42,784 bases of DNA from Actinobacteria bacterium UBA7422 (GCA_002469525.1 DKME01000110.1:1-42784); one strand, 5' to 3'. Numbered from the stretch's first letter, positions 32,981 to 42,702 are shown. Made by a program: numbers and translations. Notes: generated from the sequence alone by a model not told the origin.

Positions 32981-33525
32981 CTTTCTGGCTGGTGGTGATT
33001 ATTGCCGCGGTCCTGTTAGCGGCCATCTTGGCTTTCTACTTAAACATGACAGCTGGACGAATCGACCGGCTGCACAGGCGGATTGACGTTGCGCTCCTTT
33101 CACTTGATTCGCACTTGCTTCGAAGATCAGGCGTGACACTTGAATTGGCCGCCAGCGGCTTTCTCGACCCCGCGTCCTCTCTGCTTATTTCCGAAGCGGC
33201 GCAGGCAGCCCGACTCTCTACGGATCTTTCCTCGACGCAGCGTGACACGGCAGAGTCTGAACTCACAGTTGCTTTGAATGCCGTTCTGGACCACGAGGAG
33301 ATCGAGTTCATTGAGAGCGAAATCGCTGGACGAGAGATTCTTGCCGAGTTCACTGCCTCGGCAAAGCGAGTAGAACTCTCGCGTCGCTTTCTTAACGATG
33401 CAGTCCGGGCTTGTGTGCAATTAAGAACCCAGCGTTCAGTCAGGTGGTTCCACTTGGCCGGACACACGCCGATTCCTCACACCCGTGAGATATTCGACCA
33501 TGTTGAGTTGACCCAGCGATCGTAG
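32977..33525 (+). CDS. LemA-like single-pass membrane protein
   Basis: A 182-residue protein with one N-terminal membrane helix (FWLVVIIAAVLLAAILAFYL) and a long helical, probably coiled, cytoplasmic or periplasmic part with charged heptads. It resembles the LemA family and the conserved protein that follows pimA in other actinobacteria; function unknown. ATG 32977 overlaps the pimA stop by 4 bases, so it belongs to the PIM operon. Confidence 0.7.
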   Translation: MTFWLVVIIAAVLLAAILAFYLNMTAGRIDRLHRRIDVALLSLDSHLLRRSGVTLELAASGFLDPASSLLISEAAQAARLSTDLSSTQRDTAESELTVALNAVLDHEEIEFIESEIAGREILAEFTASAKRVELSRRFLNDAVRACVQLRTQRSVRWFHLAGHTPIPHTREIFDHVELTQRS

Positions 33526-33558
33526 GTCCGGAAATGCCAACTCGGTATGGTTCGCCTA

Positions 33559-33586
33559 TTATTAGAGTGTTGTTATTAGGGTGTTG
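33559..33586 (+). repeat. Tandem 14-bp repeat upstream of pdxS
   Basis: TTATTAGAGTGTTG and TTATTAGGGTGTTG follow each other directly (33559-33572 and 33573-33586), one mismatch apart. They lie 85-113 bases upstream of the pdxS start in the only sizeable gap of this region. Tandem direct repeats of this kind serve as binding sites for MocR-type PdxR regulators in other actinobacteria, though no pdxR gene is adjacent here. Confidence 0.7.
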
Positions 33587-33671
33587 TATTTACAAGAAAG
33601 TTAGTCACTTTAGTTTTGGTCATGAAACAGGATTCATCTAACGGGCACTTCAATCTATGAGGACGGCAAGC

Positions 33672-34565
33672 ATGTCGAGTGAAATCAGTACCGGAACCAC
33701 CCGTGTAAAGCGCGGAATGGCCGAAATGCTCAAGGGCGGCGTGATCATGGATGTGGTCAACGTTGAGCAAGCACAGATTGCGCAAGACGCGGGGGCTGTG
33801 GCAGTTATGGCGCTCGAGCGGGTCCCTGCAGATATTCGCGCAGAAGGCGGCGTTAGCCGCATGTCCGATCCAGACATGATTGACGCCATTAGGGCAGCGG
33901 TAAGTATCCCCGTTATGGCGAAGGCTCGGATCGGACATTTCGCTGAAGCTCAAGTTTTGGAATCCCTAGGTGTTGACTACATCGACGAGTCGGAAGTTCT
34001 CTCACCCGCCGACTACGCACATCACATCGATAAGTGGAAGTTCACGATTCCTTTCGTGTGTGGCGCTACTAACTTGGGTGAAGCACTACGTCGACTCACC
34101 GAGGGTGCAGCCATGATTCGCTCAAAGGGTGAAGCGGGTACCGGAGACGTGTCGAATGCGGTTACGCACATGCGCAAAATTCGCTCCGAAGTACTCAAAC
34201 TCTCGTCAATGGCACCTGACGAGCTCTTTGTTGCTGCAAAAGAATTGCAAGCTCCCTATGACCTTGTGGCCGAAGTTGCCCGAACGGGCTCGCTGCCCAC
34301 CGTCTTGTTCACGGCTGGTGGTATTGCAACTCCAGCAGATTGTGCGCTCATGATGCAGTTGGGAGCCGACGGAGTTTTCGTGGGTAGTGGGATCTTCAAG
34401 TCAGGTAATCCGGCGGAGAGGGCAGCCGCAGTTGTTCAGGCGACAATGCACTTCGATAACCCTGACGTTGTCGCAAAAGTAAGTCGCGGATTGGGCGAGG
34501 CAATGGTGGGGATCAACGTTGCGGACATCCCCGTTCACCACCGACTCGAAGATCGTGGCTGGTAA
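33672..34565 (+). CDS. pdxS: Pyridoxal 5'-phosphate synthase subunit PdxS
   Basis: A 297-residue (beta/alpha)8 synthase subunit that builds PLP from ribose 5-phosphate, glyceraldehyde 3-phosphate and ammonia. The catalytic lysines are K84 (PVMAKARIGHF) and the later one in the VSNAVTHMRKIRSEV helix, and D27 (VIMDVVN) is present. ATG 33672 is preferred to 33657 because GAGG stands eight bases upstream and the family start is MSSE-like. PdxT follows after six bases and supplies ammonia. Confidence 0.97.
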   Translation: MSSEISTGTTRVKRGMAEMLKGGVIMDVVNVEQAQIAQDAGAVAVMALERVPADIRAEGGVSRMSDPDMIDAIRAAVSIPVMAKARIGHFAEAQVLESLGVDYIDESEVLSPADYAHHIDKWKFTIPFVCGATNLGEALRRLTEGAAMIRSKGEAGTGDVSNAVTHMRKIRSEVLKLSSMAPDELFVAAKELQAPYDLVAEVARTGSLPTVLFTAGGIATPADCALMMQLGADGVFVGSGIFKSGNPAERAAAVVQATMHFDNPDVVAKVSRGLGEAMVGINVADIPVHHRLEDRGW

Positions 34566-34571
34566 CACTCC

Positions 34572-35183
34572 GTGAAGTCGGTTCCCGTAGTTGGGGTGCT
34601 GGCAATTCAAGGTGGAGTCCGCGAGCACTTACTGTCTTTGGAAAAAGCGGGTGCCAAATCTGTCACCGTCAAGACGTTGCGACAGTTGGGTGAGGTTGAC
34701 GCGCTCGTGATCCCTGGCGGTGAGTCTACGACCATTGACAAGCTTGCTCGCAAATTCGGCTTGTTGGAGTACATGCGTGAAGCCCGGGCGGCAGGAATGC
34801 CCATGTATGGTTCTTGTGCGGGCATGATCATGCTCGCTGACCACATCCTGGGAGCGATAACAGACCAAGAATCGGTCGGGGGCCTTGACATCACGGTAGA
34901 GCGCAATGCATTTGGGCGTCAGAGCGAGTCCTTTGAAACGGGTATTTCCATCACAGGGATTCGTGAGCCAGAGCGGGAGTTCGAGGGAGTCTTTATTCGA
35001 GCTCCGTGGGTGAATTCCGCAGGCGAGTCCATTGAAGTAATCGCAAAGGTAAATTCAGGTGTTCACACGGGTAGGATCGTTGCGGTGCGAAGTGACACGT
35101 TGCTGGCGACGTCATTTCACCCGGAACTAACCGCGGACTCCAGGGTTCACGAACTATTTGTCGAGATGGTGAGGAAAGCATGA
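34572..35183 (+). CDS. pdxT: Pyridoxal 5'-phosphate synthase glutaminase PdxT
   Basis: A 203-residue class I glutamine amidotransferase that delivers ammonia to PdxS. The triad is C82 (YGSCAGMI), H183 and E185 (SFHPELTAD); GGESTT at 49-54 is the family loop. Start GTG 34572. It overlaps yebC by 4 bases. Confidence 0.96.
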   Translation: MKSVPVVGVLAIQGGVREHLLSLEKAGAKSVTVKTLRQLGEVDALVIPGGESTTIDKLARKFGLLEYMREARAAGMPMYGSCAGMIMLADHILGAITDQESVGGLDITVERNAFGRQSESFETGISITGIREPEREFEGVFIRAPWVNSAGESIEVIAKVNSGVHTGRIVAVRSDTLLATSFHPELTADSRVHELFVEMVRKA

Positions 35184-35941
35184 GTGGGCATTCCAAGTGG
35201 GCAACCACCAAACACAAAAAGGCTGTCATTGATGCCCGGCGCGGGAAACTCTTCGCGAAGTTGATCAAAAACATTGAGGTGGCGGCTCGACAGGGCGGCG
35301 GGGACCTCGAGGGAAATCCCACACTGTTTGATGCTGTGCAAAAAGCACGTAAGAATTCGGTCCCCCTGGACAATATTGAACGGGCTGTTAAGCGTGGCTC
35401 GGGTGCAGAAACAGGTGGAGCCGACTGGCAGACAATCATGTACGAGGGTTACGGTCCCGGTGGAGTCGCGGTTCTCGTGGAATGCCTCACCGACAATCGC
35501 AATCGGGCGGCCTCGGATGTTCGAGTCGCAATGACCCGAAACGGCGGATCTATGGCAGACCCTGGCAGTGTTTCGTATCTATTTGGACGCAAGGGCGTTG
35601 TGATTGTGAACAAAGAATCCGAAGGAAATATCGTCACGGAGGATCAAATCCTCGACGCAGTACTTGAAGTGGGCGCGGAAGAAGTCAATGACCATGGTGA
35701 AGCATTTGAGGTTGTCTCTGAGGCAACCGATGTTGTTGCAGTCCGTACTGCACTTCAAGGCGTGGGAATTGATTACGAATCCGCAGAGGCAACCTTCATG
35801 CCCAGCATGACTGTGCCAATGGACGAAGAAGGCGCACTTCAATTATTTCGCATGTTGGAAGCACTCGAGGACAGCGACGACGTGCAAAACGTTTACGCTA
35901 ACTTTGACATCTCCGACGACATTATGGAAAAGATCGGATAG
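35180..35941 (+). CDS. yebC: YebC/PmpR-family regulator
   Basis: A 253-residue YebC-family protein. It starts with the signature MSGHSKWATTKHKKAVIDAR and continues with IERAVKRGSG and YEGYGPGGVAVLVE. The family acts as a DNA-binding transcription factor in some bacteria and as a translation factor helping ribosomes through proline stretches in others. It lies between pdxT and the WS/DGAT gene, as in other actinobacteria (before ruvC). Confidence 0.96.
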   Translation: MSGHSKWATTKHKKAVIDARRGKLFAKLIKNIEVAARQGGGDLEGNPTLFDAVQKARKNSVPLDNIERAVKRGSGAETGGADWQTIMYEGYGPGGVAVLVECLTDNRNRAASDVRVAMTRNGGSMADPGSVSYLFGRKGVVIVNKESEGNIVTEDQILDAVLEVGAEEVNDHGEAFEVVSEATDVVAVRTALQGVGIDYESAEATFMPSMTVPMDEEGALQLFRMLEALEDSDDVQNVYANFDISDDIMEKIG

Positions 35942-35943
35942 CT

Positions 35944-37347
35944 ATGGCCGCTGAATCTGTTGGCAAACAGTTGCGCGGTTGGGATGCTGCCACATTTCGC
36001 ACGGCTAGCGGAGATCCGAGTATGCGCTCCACGGTGGTTGCCATGGCAATCCTGGAGTCGGCACCGAACTGGGACCGGTTACGTGCCAGGCTTGAACGGC
36101 TTACGCTTTTCGTGCCAGAGCTACGCATGCGTCCGCTTTACGGCATGGTTGGTTTCTCGGCACCTCGATTGAGCGTTGACCCTGATTTTGATCTTGACTT
36201 CCACGTTCGTCGGTACCGATTACCTGAAGGCGGCAGCTGGACTGACCTGCTCGCAGACGCTCGCCGGATCAGTTTGAGCGATTTTGATCAGAACAGGCCA
36301 CTGTGGGAGGCAACCCTTGTTGAGGGTTTACCCAATGGGCATAGTGCATTTCTTCTAAAGTTGCATCACTCAATCGCAGACGGTGCGGCCACGGTCATGA
36401 TCGCGCTGACACTGTTCGAATTCGGCGTGGACACCAATCCAGAAGAACCTGTACCACCAGAAGCGCCCGTGGGTTTCGACGTCAGTTGGCAAGATGTTTT
36501 CCGGGCCAACTCAATGGACAATCTCTCCCGCGTGGTTGACGGAACAAAGGGGTTGTTGGGCACTGCCCTACGGCTTGCCAAAACATCCCTGACCGACCCA
36601 TCTTTGGCTTTCGAAAAAACAGTTGAGACCGTGGGGTCGATCACGCGGGCGGCAACGGTCTACGACGCACCGCTTTCCCCGCTACTGACAGCCCGTGGAT
36701 CCACCTACACTTTTGGAACTTTGGAGTTCCCATTTGAAGAGATTCGACAGGCTGCCAAGTCACGCGGACTCAGCGTCAACGACGCCTTTATGGCGGCGGT
36801 CATGACTGGCATGCAGACCTATCACGCCCGTCATGGCAGTTCGGCGCAGGAACTGCGCGTCAATGTGCCCATCTCCCTTCGCGGTGATGCTGGAGACCGA
36901 AGTGGGCAGGCAGCCAATGCGGTGGCTATTGCACGTTTTCCCATGCAAGTAGCGGGACAGTCAGCTGTCGAACTCATGAATCAAGCACATGAACTTGTGG
37001 CCAAGTGGCGAAGCGAACCCGCCATGCGACTCGCGGACCCACTCGCCGAAGTTAGTTGGTTCGTTCCAATCCCGATGCTGGCTTCAGTTGCCCGAGCGTC
37101 CGACATCACGACCAGCAACGTTCCCGGTCCGCCCATCCCGATCTACCTGGCAGGTAGCCGCATGATCGCCGTCTACCCACTAGTTGCCACCATCGGTGCG
37201 GCGGTCAATGTCACCATGGTCACTTATGATTCGAAAGCGTTTATTGGAGTGTCAACCGACGACAGGGCAATTGGTGACCATGTGGATTTAATGCATGATC
37301 TCCGCGCGGGCTTCCATGCCGTGACACTCGCGGGAGATACCCTCTAA
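35944..37347 (+). CDS. Wax ester synthase / diacylglycerol acyltransferase (WS/DGAT)
   Basis: A 467-residue bifunctional acyltransferase. The active-site motif HHSIADG is at 141-147 and the conserved PLWE at 119-122; the second half has the DAFMAAV and NVPGPP blocks typical of the family. It uses acyl-CoA to make triacylglycerols or wax esters as storage lipids. It starts two bases after the yebC stop. Its position between yebC and ruvC is not the most common one for this family. Confidence 0.88.
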   Translation: MAAESVGKQLRGWDAATFRTASGDPSMRSTVVAMAILESAPNWDRLRARLERLTLFVPELRMRPLYGMVGFSAPRLSVDPDFDLDFHVRRYRLPEGGSWTDLLADARRISLSDFDQNRPLWEATLVEGLPNGHSAFLLKLHHSIADGAATVMIALTLFEFGVDTNPEEPVPPEAPVGFDVSWQDVFRANSMDNLSRVVDGTKGLLGTALRLAKTSLTDPSLAFEKTVETVGSITRAATVYDAPLSPLLTARGSTYTFGTLEFPFEEIRQAAKSRGLSVNDAFMAAVMTGMQTYHARHGSSAQELRVNVPISLRGDAGDRSGQAANAVAIARFPMQVAGQSAVELMNQAHELVAKWRSEPAMRLADPLAEVSWFVPIPMLASVARASDITTSNVPGPPIPIYLAGSRMIAVYPLVATIGAAVNVTMVTYDSKAFIGVSTDDRAIGDHVDLMHDLRAGFHAVTLAGDTL

Positions 37348-37417
37348 ACGCACGTCGGATCAAGCTGGTGCGCTGTTGGCACGAGGCACCGCCAGGGCAA
37401 CGAGTGAAAGAGGATTC

Positions 37418-37948
37418 ATGCGCGTACTGGGAATCGATCCAGGTCTCACCCGCTGCGGTGTAGCCGTGATCGACGGGACCCCCGGACGCCCGGTTCAGGC
37501 ACATCATGTGGGTGTTATCACTACTCCCGCTGACAGTGAATTATGTGATCGACTCACCACCATTTACGAGCAACTCACCCTGCTGATCGAAAAATTCTCA
37601 CCTGAAGTGATTGCTATCGAACGAGTATTTAGTCAACAGAACGTGCGTTCGGCTATGTCAACCGCGCAGGCGGCCGGGATCGGACTACTTCTGGCTGGGC
37701 AGAGAGGAATTAGTGTCGGCATGCACACTCCGACCGAAGTGAAAGCCGCAGTGACCGGAAATGGGCGTGCTGACAAAAATCAAGTAACCCTGATGGTGAC
37801 AAAAATCGCCCGACTCAAGGCCGCGCCGAAACCAGCCGATGCAGCCGACGCACTTGCGATTGCAATCACTGCGGCGTGGCGCGGAAGTGCGTCGAAGAAG
37901 TACGAAGATGCCAAGAATCAAGTCGGGCGAAGGGCTATGTCTAAATGA
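37418..37948 (+). CDS. ruvC: Holliday junction resolvase RuvC
   Basis: A 176-residue resolvase with an RNase-H fold. The four catalytic acids are D7 (GIDPG), E68 (AIERVF), D141 and D144 (PADAADALAIA). ATG 37418 is chosen over an earlier in-frame start at 37376 because GAAAGAGG lies before it and the protein must start just before the first strand. It nicks junctions made and moved by RuvAB. Overlaps ruvA by 4 bases. Confidence 0.97.
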   Translation: MRVLGIDPGLTRCGVAVIDGTPGRPVQAHHVGVITTPADSELCDRLTTIYEQLTLLIEKFSPEVIAIERVFSQQNVRSAMSTAQAAGIGLLLAGQRGISVGMHTPTEVKAAVTGNGRADKNQVTLMVTKIARLKAAPKPADAADALAIAITAAWRGSASKKYEDAKNQVGRRAMSK

Positions 37949-38559
37949 TTACATTTATTCGTGGTGCAGTGTGGAAGATCGGCCCAGATTTTGTTGTGGT
38001 CGATACGGGTGATCAAGGTATTAAGGTCTTATGTCCACCGACGGCAGCAATTTCAATGCGCGTGGGTGATTCCATTTTTTTGCACACTGCGCTAATCGTG
38101 CGGGAGGATTCATGGACGCTGTACGGCTTTGCTGAGGAAGAACAGTGTGCAATGTTTGACCTCGTGCAAACAGTCACGGGGATTGGGCCACGCATTGCCC
38201 TGGGAGTTGTGGCTACCCTTTCACCCGGTGAGTTCGCCCACGCAATTAGTTCTGAGGATCTGGGAGCATTGACGGCAATCTCGGGAATCGGAAAGAAGGG
38301 CGCATCCCGCATGGTTCTTGAACTTAAAGACAAGGTTATCGCCACCGACACACTTAATCCTGCCGCTTCACGCGCTAAACGGTCACAAGGCTGGCGAGTT
38401 CCAGTCGGCGCCGGCCTGGCATCACTTGGTTGGACTAGCAGGGAAGCAGAAGCGGCAATGGAAACGGTCGCCGTTGACTATCCAGATCTAGCGGGTGCAC
38501 CCGAGCCGGACGTTGGCGAACTTCTCAAGGCCTCACTTCGATCACTGGATCGCTCATGA
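37945..38559 (+). CDS. ruvA: Holliday junction branch migration protein RuvA
   Basis: A 204-residue RuvA. The N-terminal OB fold begins MITFIRGAVWKIGPDFVVVD; two helix-hairpin-helix motifs follow (VTGIGPRIAL and ISGIGKKGASRMVLELKDK), and a C-terminal three-helix domain contacts RuvB. Tetramers bind the four-way junction. It overlaps both ruvC and ruvB by 4 bases. Confidence 0.97.
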   Translation: MITFIRGAVWKIGPDFVVVDTGDQGIKVLCPPTAAISMRVGDSIFLHTALIVREDSWTLYGFAEEEQCAMFDLVQTVTGIGPRIALGVVATLSPGEFAHAISSEDLGALTAISGIGKKGASRMVLELKDKVIATDTLNPAASRAKRSQGWRVPVGAGLASLGWTSREAEAAMETVAVDYPDLAGAPEPDVGELLKASLRSLDRS

Positions 38560-39593
38560 GCGAGTCACTAGTTTTTTCTGAGTCCAGTGACGACGACCTT
38601 GAAGTGGAAGGCGCATTGCGACCAACAACGCTGGGGGAGTTTATTGGCCAAGATCGGGTAAAAGCACAGTTAGGTTTGGTCCTTGAAGCCGCAAACCGTC
38701 GCGGGGGAGTGTGCGATCACGTTCTGCTCAGCGGACCGCCCGGACTGGGCAAAACAACCTTGGCCACCATTATTGCTACCGAGCTTGGTGCTCCCGTTCG
38801 GTTAACTTCAGGTCCGGCACTTCAGCACGCGGGTGATGTTGCGGCCGTGCTGTCCAGTCTGCAACCGGGCGAAGTTCTTTTCCTCGACGAAATCCACCGG
38901 ACAGCACGTGCAGCCGAAGAAATGCTGTATCTCGCCATGGAGGATTTTCGTGTGGACGTCATGGTGGGTAAAGGTCCCGGTGCTACTGCAATTCCCATTG
39001 ATATTGCCCCATTCACGTTAGTTGGGGCTACCACTCGCGCGGGGCTGTTGCCATCGCCGCTTCGGGATCGTTTCGGGTTCACCGCGCATCTTGATTTCTA
39101 TGAAAGCGCCGATTTGGCCACGATCATCCACCGAAGTGCACTGTTATTGGGAGTGGAACTGAGTGTGGACGGGGCAACTGAACTTGCTGGGCGCTGCAGG
39201 GGAACACCCAGAATTGCCAACCGACTACTTCGCCGGGTAAGGGACTGGGCTCAAGTTCACGGAACCGGAGTGGTGGACCTGGATGCGGCACGAAGCGCTC
39301 TTGAACTCTATGAAGTGGACTCGCTCGGCCTAGACAGAATCGACCGGGCCCTCCTTGATGTCCTTATCAACCGCTTCAACGGCGGACCCGTGGGACTTTC
39401 AACTCTGGCTGTAGCTGTGGCAGAAGAACCGGAAACGATTGAGTCGGTGAGCGAGCCTTTCCTTGTTCGACTCGGCCTCCTCGCGCGGACTCCACGTGGT
39501 CGGGTTGCGACCGATGCGGCATGGCGCCATCTGGGAGTCGTCGGTGCACCGAAAGACGTTCTGGGACAGGAATCATTCGAGTTGCCCCTGTGA
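38556..39593 (+). CDS. ruvB: Holliday junction branch migration ATPase RuvB
   Basis: A 345-residue AAA+ motor. Walker A is GPPGLGKTT (60-68), Walker B LFLDEIHR (D111, E112), the sensor region is FTLVGATTRAGLLPSPLRDR with the arginine finger, and the C-terminal winged helix follows (LGLLARTPRGRVATD). Hexamers pump DNA through the RuvA-bound junction. A 98-base gap without features separates it from yajC. Confidence 0.97.
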   Translation: MSESLVFSESSDDDLEVEGALRPTTLGEFIGQDRVKAQLGLVLEAANRRGGVCDHVLLSGPPGLGKTTLATIIATELGAPVRLTSGPALQHAGDVAAVLSSLQPGEVLFLDEIHRTARAAEEMLYLAMEDFRVDVMVGKGPGATAIPIDIAPFTLVGATTRAGLLPSPLRDRFGFTAHLDFYESADLATIIHRSALLLGVELSVDGATELAGRCRGTPRIANRLLRRVRDWAQVHGTGVVDLDAARSALELYEVDSLGLDRIDRALLDVLINRFNGGPVGLSTLAVAVAEEPETIESVSEPFLVRLGLLARTPRGRVATDAAWRHLGVVGAPKDVLGQESFELPL

Positions 39594-39691
39594 ACTCACC
39601 CGAAAAGACTCGCCGAAAGCGTGAACGGGTAGCCTTCGACAACAGATGACGTGGACTGAACAGTTCACCAAGTGATCGACATAGGAGTGTC

Positions 39692-39976
39692 ATGGATATT
39701 CTCAGCCTCGCCCCCATCCTTTTATTAGTCGTGGCCTTTTATTTTCTGTTGATCCGACCGCAAAAAAACCGGCAAAAGAAGCACACCGAAATGGTCAACG
39801 CTGTTGAGCCAGGCACAGAAGTCATGACAACCGCTGGAATTTTTGGCACGGTGCGCGAAGTAACCGATGAAAATCTCAGTCTGGAAATTGCTCCCGGAAC
39901 GGTGATTCGGATCCTTCCCGCCGCCATTTCCAAGGTAATCCACCCGTCTTTGCCTCCCATGGACGACGCAGAGTAG
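39692..39976 (+). CDS. yajC: Preprotein translocase subunit YajC
   Basis: A 94-residue protein with one membrane helix (LAPILLLVVAFYFLLIRP) and a small cytoplasmic domain with GTEVMTTAGIFGTV. It associates with SecDF and YidC in protein export. It precedes secD by 57 bases, the standard order. Confidence 0.93.
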   Translation: MDILSLAPILLLVVAFYFLLIRPQKNRQKKHTEMVNAVEPGTEVMTTAGIFGTVREVTDENLSLEIAPGTVIRILPAAISKVIHPSLPPMDDAE

Positions 39977-40033
39977 ATTTCGTGTCTTGTGCGGGAGCAA
40001 TCCCGTATCTGGTTTCACCGATAAAGGAGCTCC

Positions 40034-41611
40034 GTGGCAACACCAGCGAAAACGCGTCCCTGGCGCTTACTGTCACTTCTCATATTTATTTTTTTGGGTT
40101 TCTCCGTGTGGGCCTTTTTCCCGGGCACAGACAGCTCGATTCGACTAGGTCTGGATCTTCAGGGGGGAACCCAAGTGGTTCTGGTTCCCAAGGCAGTTGC
40201 CGAGGGCGCGGAAATCACCGAAGAACAACTTGCTCAAACTGTTGAGATCCTCCGGGCGCGGGTCAACGGCTTGGGCGTCGCTGAAGCGGAAGTGACAACC
40301 CAGGGTTCTGGAAGCGGCTCGGCAATTGTGGTGTCTGTTCCGGGGCTCAATCAAGATCGAATTGTGGAGCTAGTTCAGCAAACCGCGCTCCTTGATTTCC
40401 GGCCCGTGTGGAATGTATACGGCCCAACACCTGCACTACCGGTGGAGGGAGCGGCACAGGTAACAGCAATCCCCCCGGTGCAAGCAACTGACAACTCACC
40501 AGAATTCCAAGCGCAACTCGCCGCTTTGGACTGTACCGATCCGGTCGTAACAGCCGGTGGCACGCCAGACGATCCCGAGAAGTGGCTGGCTACGTGTGAA
40601 CAAACGGGTGTAACCAAGTACTCCTTGCAACCGGCATTTATCAAGGGGACCAACGTCACCGACGCGACCGCGCAACTCCCACAGGGTGGGGTTACCTGGG
40701 TGGTAAGTCTTGAGTTTGATTCAGAAGGTGCTTCGGCGCTGGCCAGTGCATCAACGGAACTAAGCGCATTGCCCGAGTGTGGCTCTGGAGCGGAACCATG
40801 TAATGCCTTTGCGATTGTACTTGACGGGGTCGTTGTTTCGGCTCCGCGATTCAATGAGGCCATTCTGGGTGGGCAGGCCCAAATCGAAGGTAACTTCACC
40901 CCTCAAGAGGCTAAAGACTTGGCAAGTGTTCTCAAGTTTGGAGCATTGCCGCTCACACTGGAGCCGGTAGACGTCACCACGATTTCGCCGACGGTAGGTA
41001 ATGACCAGCTAATAGCCGGGCTGATCGCTGGAGGAATTGGCCTGATTCTGGTCATGATGTATCTACTCTTCTACTATCGAGTTTTGGGATTAGTGGCCGG
41101 TGCGTCTTTGATCGTTGCAGGTGGTTTGGTTTACTCAATTTTCGTTGTGTTGAGCAAGACAATTGGTTTGACTCTGACATTAGCCGGTGTTGCAGGCGCA
41201 ATCGTGGCGATTGGTATCACGGCGGATTCATTCATTGTCTACTTTGAGCGAATCCGAGACGAAATCCGCGACGGCAAGTCGCTGCGGCAGGCATGTGACA
41301 CGGGTTGGATCAGGGCGCGCAGGACCTTGTTGGCTGCCGACTTTGTCTCGATACTTGCTGCAGCCGTTCTTTACCTCCTGTCCGTGGGAAGTGTCCGAGG
41401 ATTCGCCTTTGTTCTTGGGCTAACCACTTTGATTGACGTGCTTGTCGCCTTCTGGTTCACCCATCCGGTCACTGTGCTCTTGGGTCGCAGCCAATTTATG
41501 CAAAATGGATCTCGCTGGACAGGACTAGATCCAAGTCGTCTGGGCGGCGTGAGCGTTGCTGATGCACTCGCGGGCAAATCCCGTCGTAAGCGAAGGGATG
41601 AACCCGAATGA
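40034..41611 (+). CDS. secD: Protein translocase subunit SecD
   Basis: A 525-residue RND-type membrane protein. The first helix is at about 12-28, the start of the first periplasmic domain has LGLDLQGGTQVVL, the large extracytoplasmic part follows, and six helices in all are expected, with the conserved ADSFIVYFERIRDE in the C-terminal half. With SecF it uses proton motive force to pull proteins out of the SecYEG channel. Start GTG 40034 after AAGGAG. It overlaps secF by 4 bases. Confidence 0.97.
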   Translation: MATPAKTRPWRLLSLLIFIFLGFSVWAFFPGTDSSIRLGLDLQGGTQVVLVPKAVAEGAEITEEQLAQTVEILRARVNGLGVAEAEVTTQGSGSGSAIVVSVPGLNQDRIVELVQQTALLDFRPVWNVYGPTPALPVEGAAQVTAIPPVQATDNSPEFQAQLAALDCTDPVVTAGGTPDDPEKWLATCEQTGVTKYSLQPAFIKGTNVTDATAQLPQGGVTWVVSLEFDSEGASALASASTELSALPECGSGAEPCNAFAIVLDGVVVSAPRFNEAILGGQAQIEGNFTPQEAKDLASVLKFGALPLTLEPVDVTTISPTVGNDQLIAGLIAGGIGLILVMMYLLFYYRVLGLVAGASLIVAGGLVYSIFVVLSKTIGLTLTLAGVAGAIVAIGITADSFIVYFERIRDEIRDGKSLRQACDTGWIRARRTLLAADFVSILAAAVLYLLSVGSVRGFAFVLGLTTLIDVLVAFWFTHPVTVLLGRSQFMQNGSRWTGLDPSRLGGVSVADALAGKSRRKRRDEPE

Positions 41612-42702
41612 GCAAACTCACAGTAATTGGACAGCGGCTATATCGCGGCGATGTCTCCATTAACTTTGTTGGGCGTTGGAAGACATGGTATGTAATCAGT
41701 GGAATTATTTTGCTAATCAGCGTTGGAGCGCTACTTGGACGCGGGCTTAACTTGGGTATCGAATTTAAAGGAGGGGCGGACTTCTCCCTACCTTCAGCAA
41801 CGTGTTCGGTTGAAGAAGCCAGGACAGTGTCTGAAGACGCTACGGGAGCGCAAACCATTGTGACGATTACGGGTTCGGGAACCGTGAGGGTGCAGACCGA
41901 GACACTCACGCCCGAAGCGTCCTCAGTGCTTGCGGGCCAATTGGCCGACGCCTGTGGGATTTCAAAGGATGACATCAAGTATCAAGTGGTTGGCCCCACG
42001 TGGGGTGCAGAAATTTCTGCAAAGGCGCTACAAGGTCTGGTCGTGTTCCTTTTGCTCGTGACACTCTTCCTTACCTTGTACTTTGAGTGGCGCATGGCGG
42101 TTGCCGCACTGGTTGCCTTAGCACACGACCTTCTTATCACGATTGGTGTTTACGCCTTGATTGGTCTTGAGGTCACACCGGCTACCGTGATTGGGCTGCT
42201 GACTATTTTGGGGTATTCGCTGTACGACACGGTAGTGGTCTTCGACAAAGTAAAGGAAAATACGCGCGGAATCACCGGGCAATCGGTGCTGACCTACAAC
42301 GAGTCGGCCAACTTGGCGGTTAACCAGACACTTGTCCGGTCGATCAATACATCGATCGTTGCACTCTTGCCGGTTCTCTCAATTATTTTCGTCGGAGCAT
42401 TCCTGCTAGGTGCTGGAACACTTCTGGACCTTGCAGTTGCGCTCGCTATCGGAATGGCCGCTGGAACGTATTCGTCGATCTTCGTTGCCACCCCGGTCCT
42501 TGCTCAACTCAAGTCGGCCACACCGGAGATGAAAGCCCTTGCGACCCGTGTCAATGCTCGTCGTTCACAGGCACAAAAAAAGAGTGCCGACCTCGGTGAA
42601 GAAGTCCCCAGTGTTGACCAGCTGGTGACAGCGCGAACACAGAATGCAGTTGATAGAGCACAGCCAAGAAAGGTTCCGCGATCTAAGCGCAAGAAAAGTT
42701 AG
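41608..42702 (+). CDS. secF: Protein translocase subunit SecF
   Basis: A 364-residue partner of SecD with six helices. LNLGIEFKGGADF is the periplasmic loop signature; the later GYSLYDTVVVFDKVKEN block is the conserved RND core. The C-terminal 70 residues are a hydrophilic, basic cytoplasmic tail. ATG 41608 overlaps the secD stop. Confidence 0.97.
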   Translation: MSKLTVIGQRLYRGDVSINFVGRWKTWYVISGIILLISVGALLGRGLNLGIEFKGGADFSLPSATCSVEEARTVSEDATGAQTIVTITGSGTVRVQTETLTPEASSVLAGQLADACGISKDDIKYQVVGPTWGAEISAKALQGLVVFLLLVTLFLTLYFEWRMAVAALVALAHDLLITIGVYALIGLEVTPATVIGLLTILGYSLYDTVVVFDKVKENTRGITGQSVLTYNESANLAVNQTLVRSINTSIVALLPVLSIIFVGAFLLGAGTLLDLAVALAIGMAAGTYSSIFVATPVLAQLKSATPEMKALATRVNARRSQAQKKSADLGEEVPSVDQLVTARTQNAVDRAQPRKVPRSKRKKS

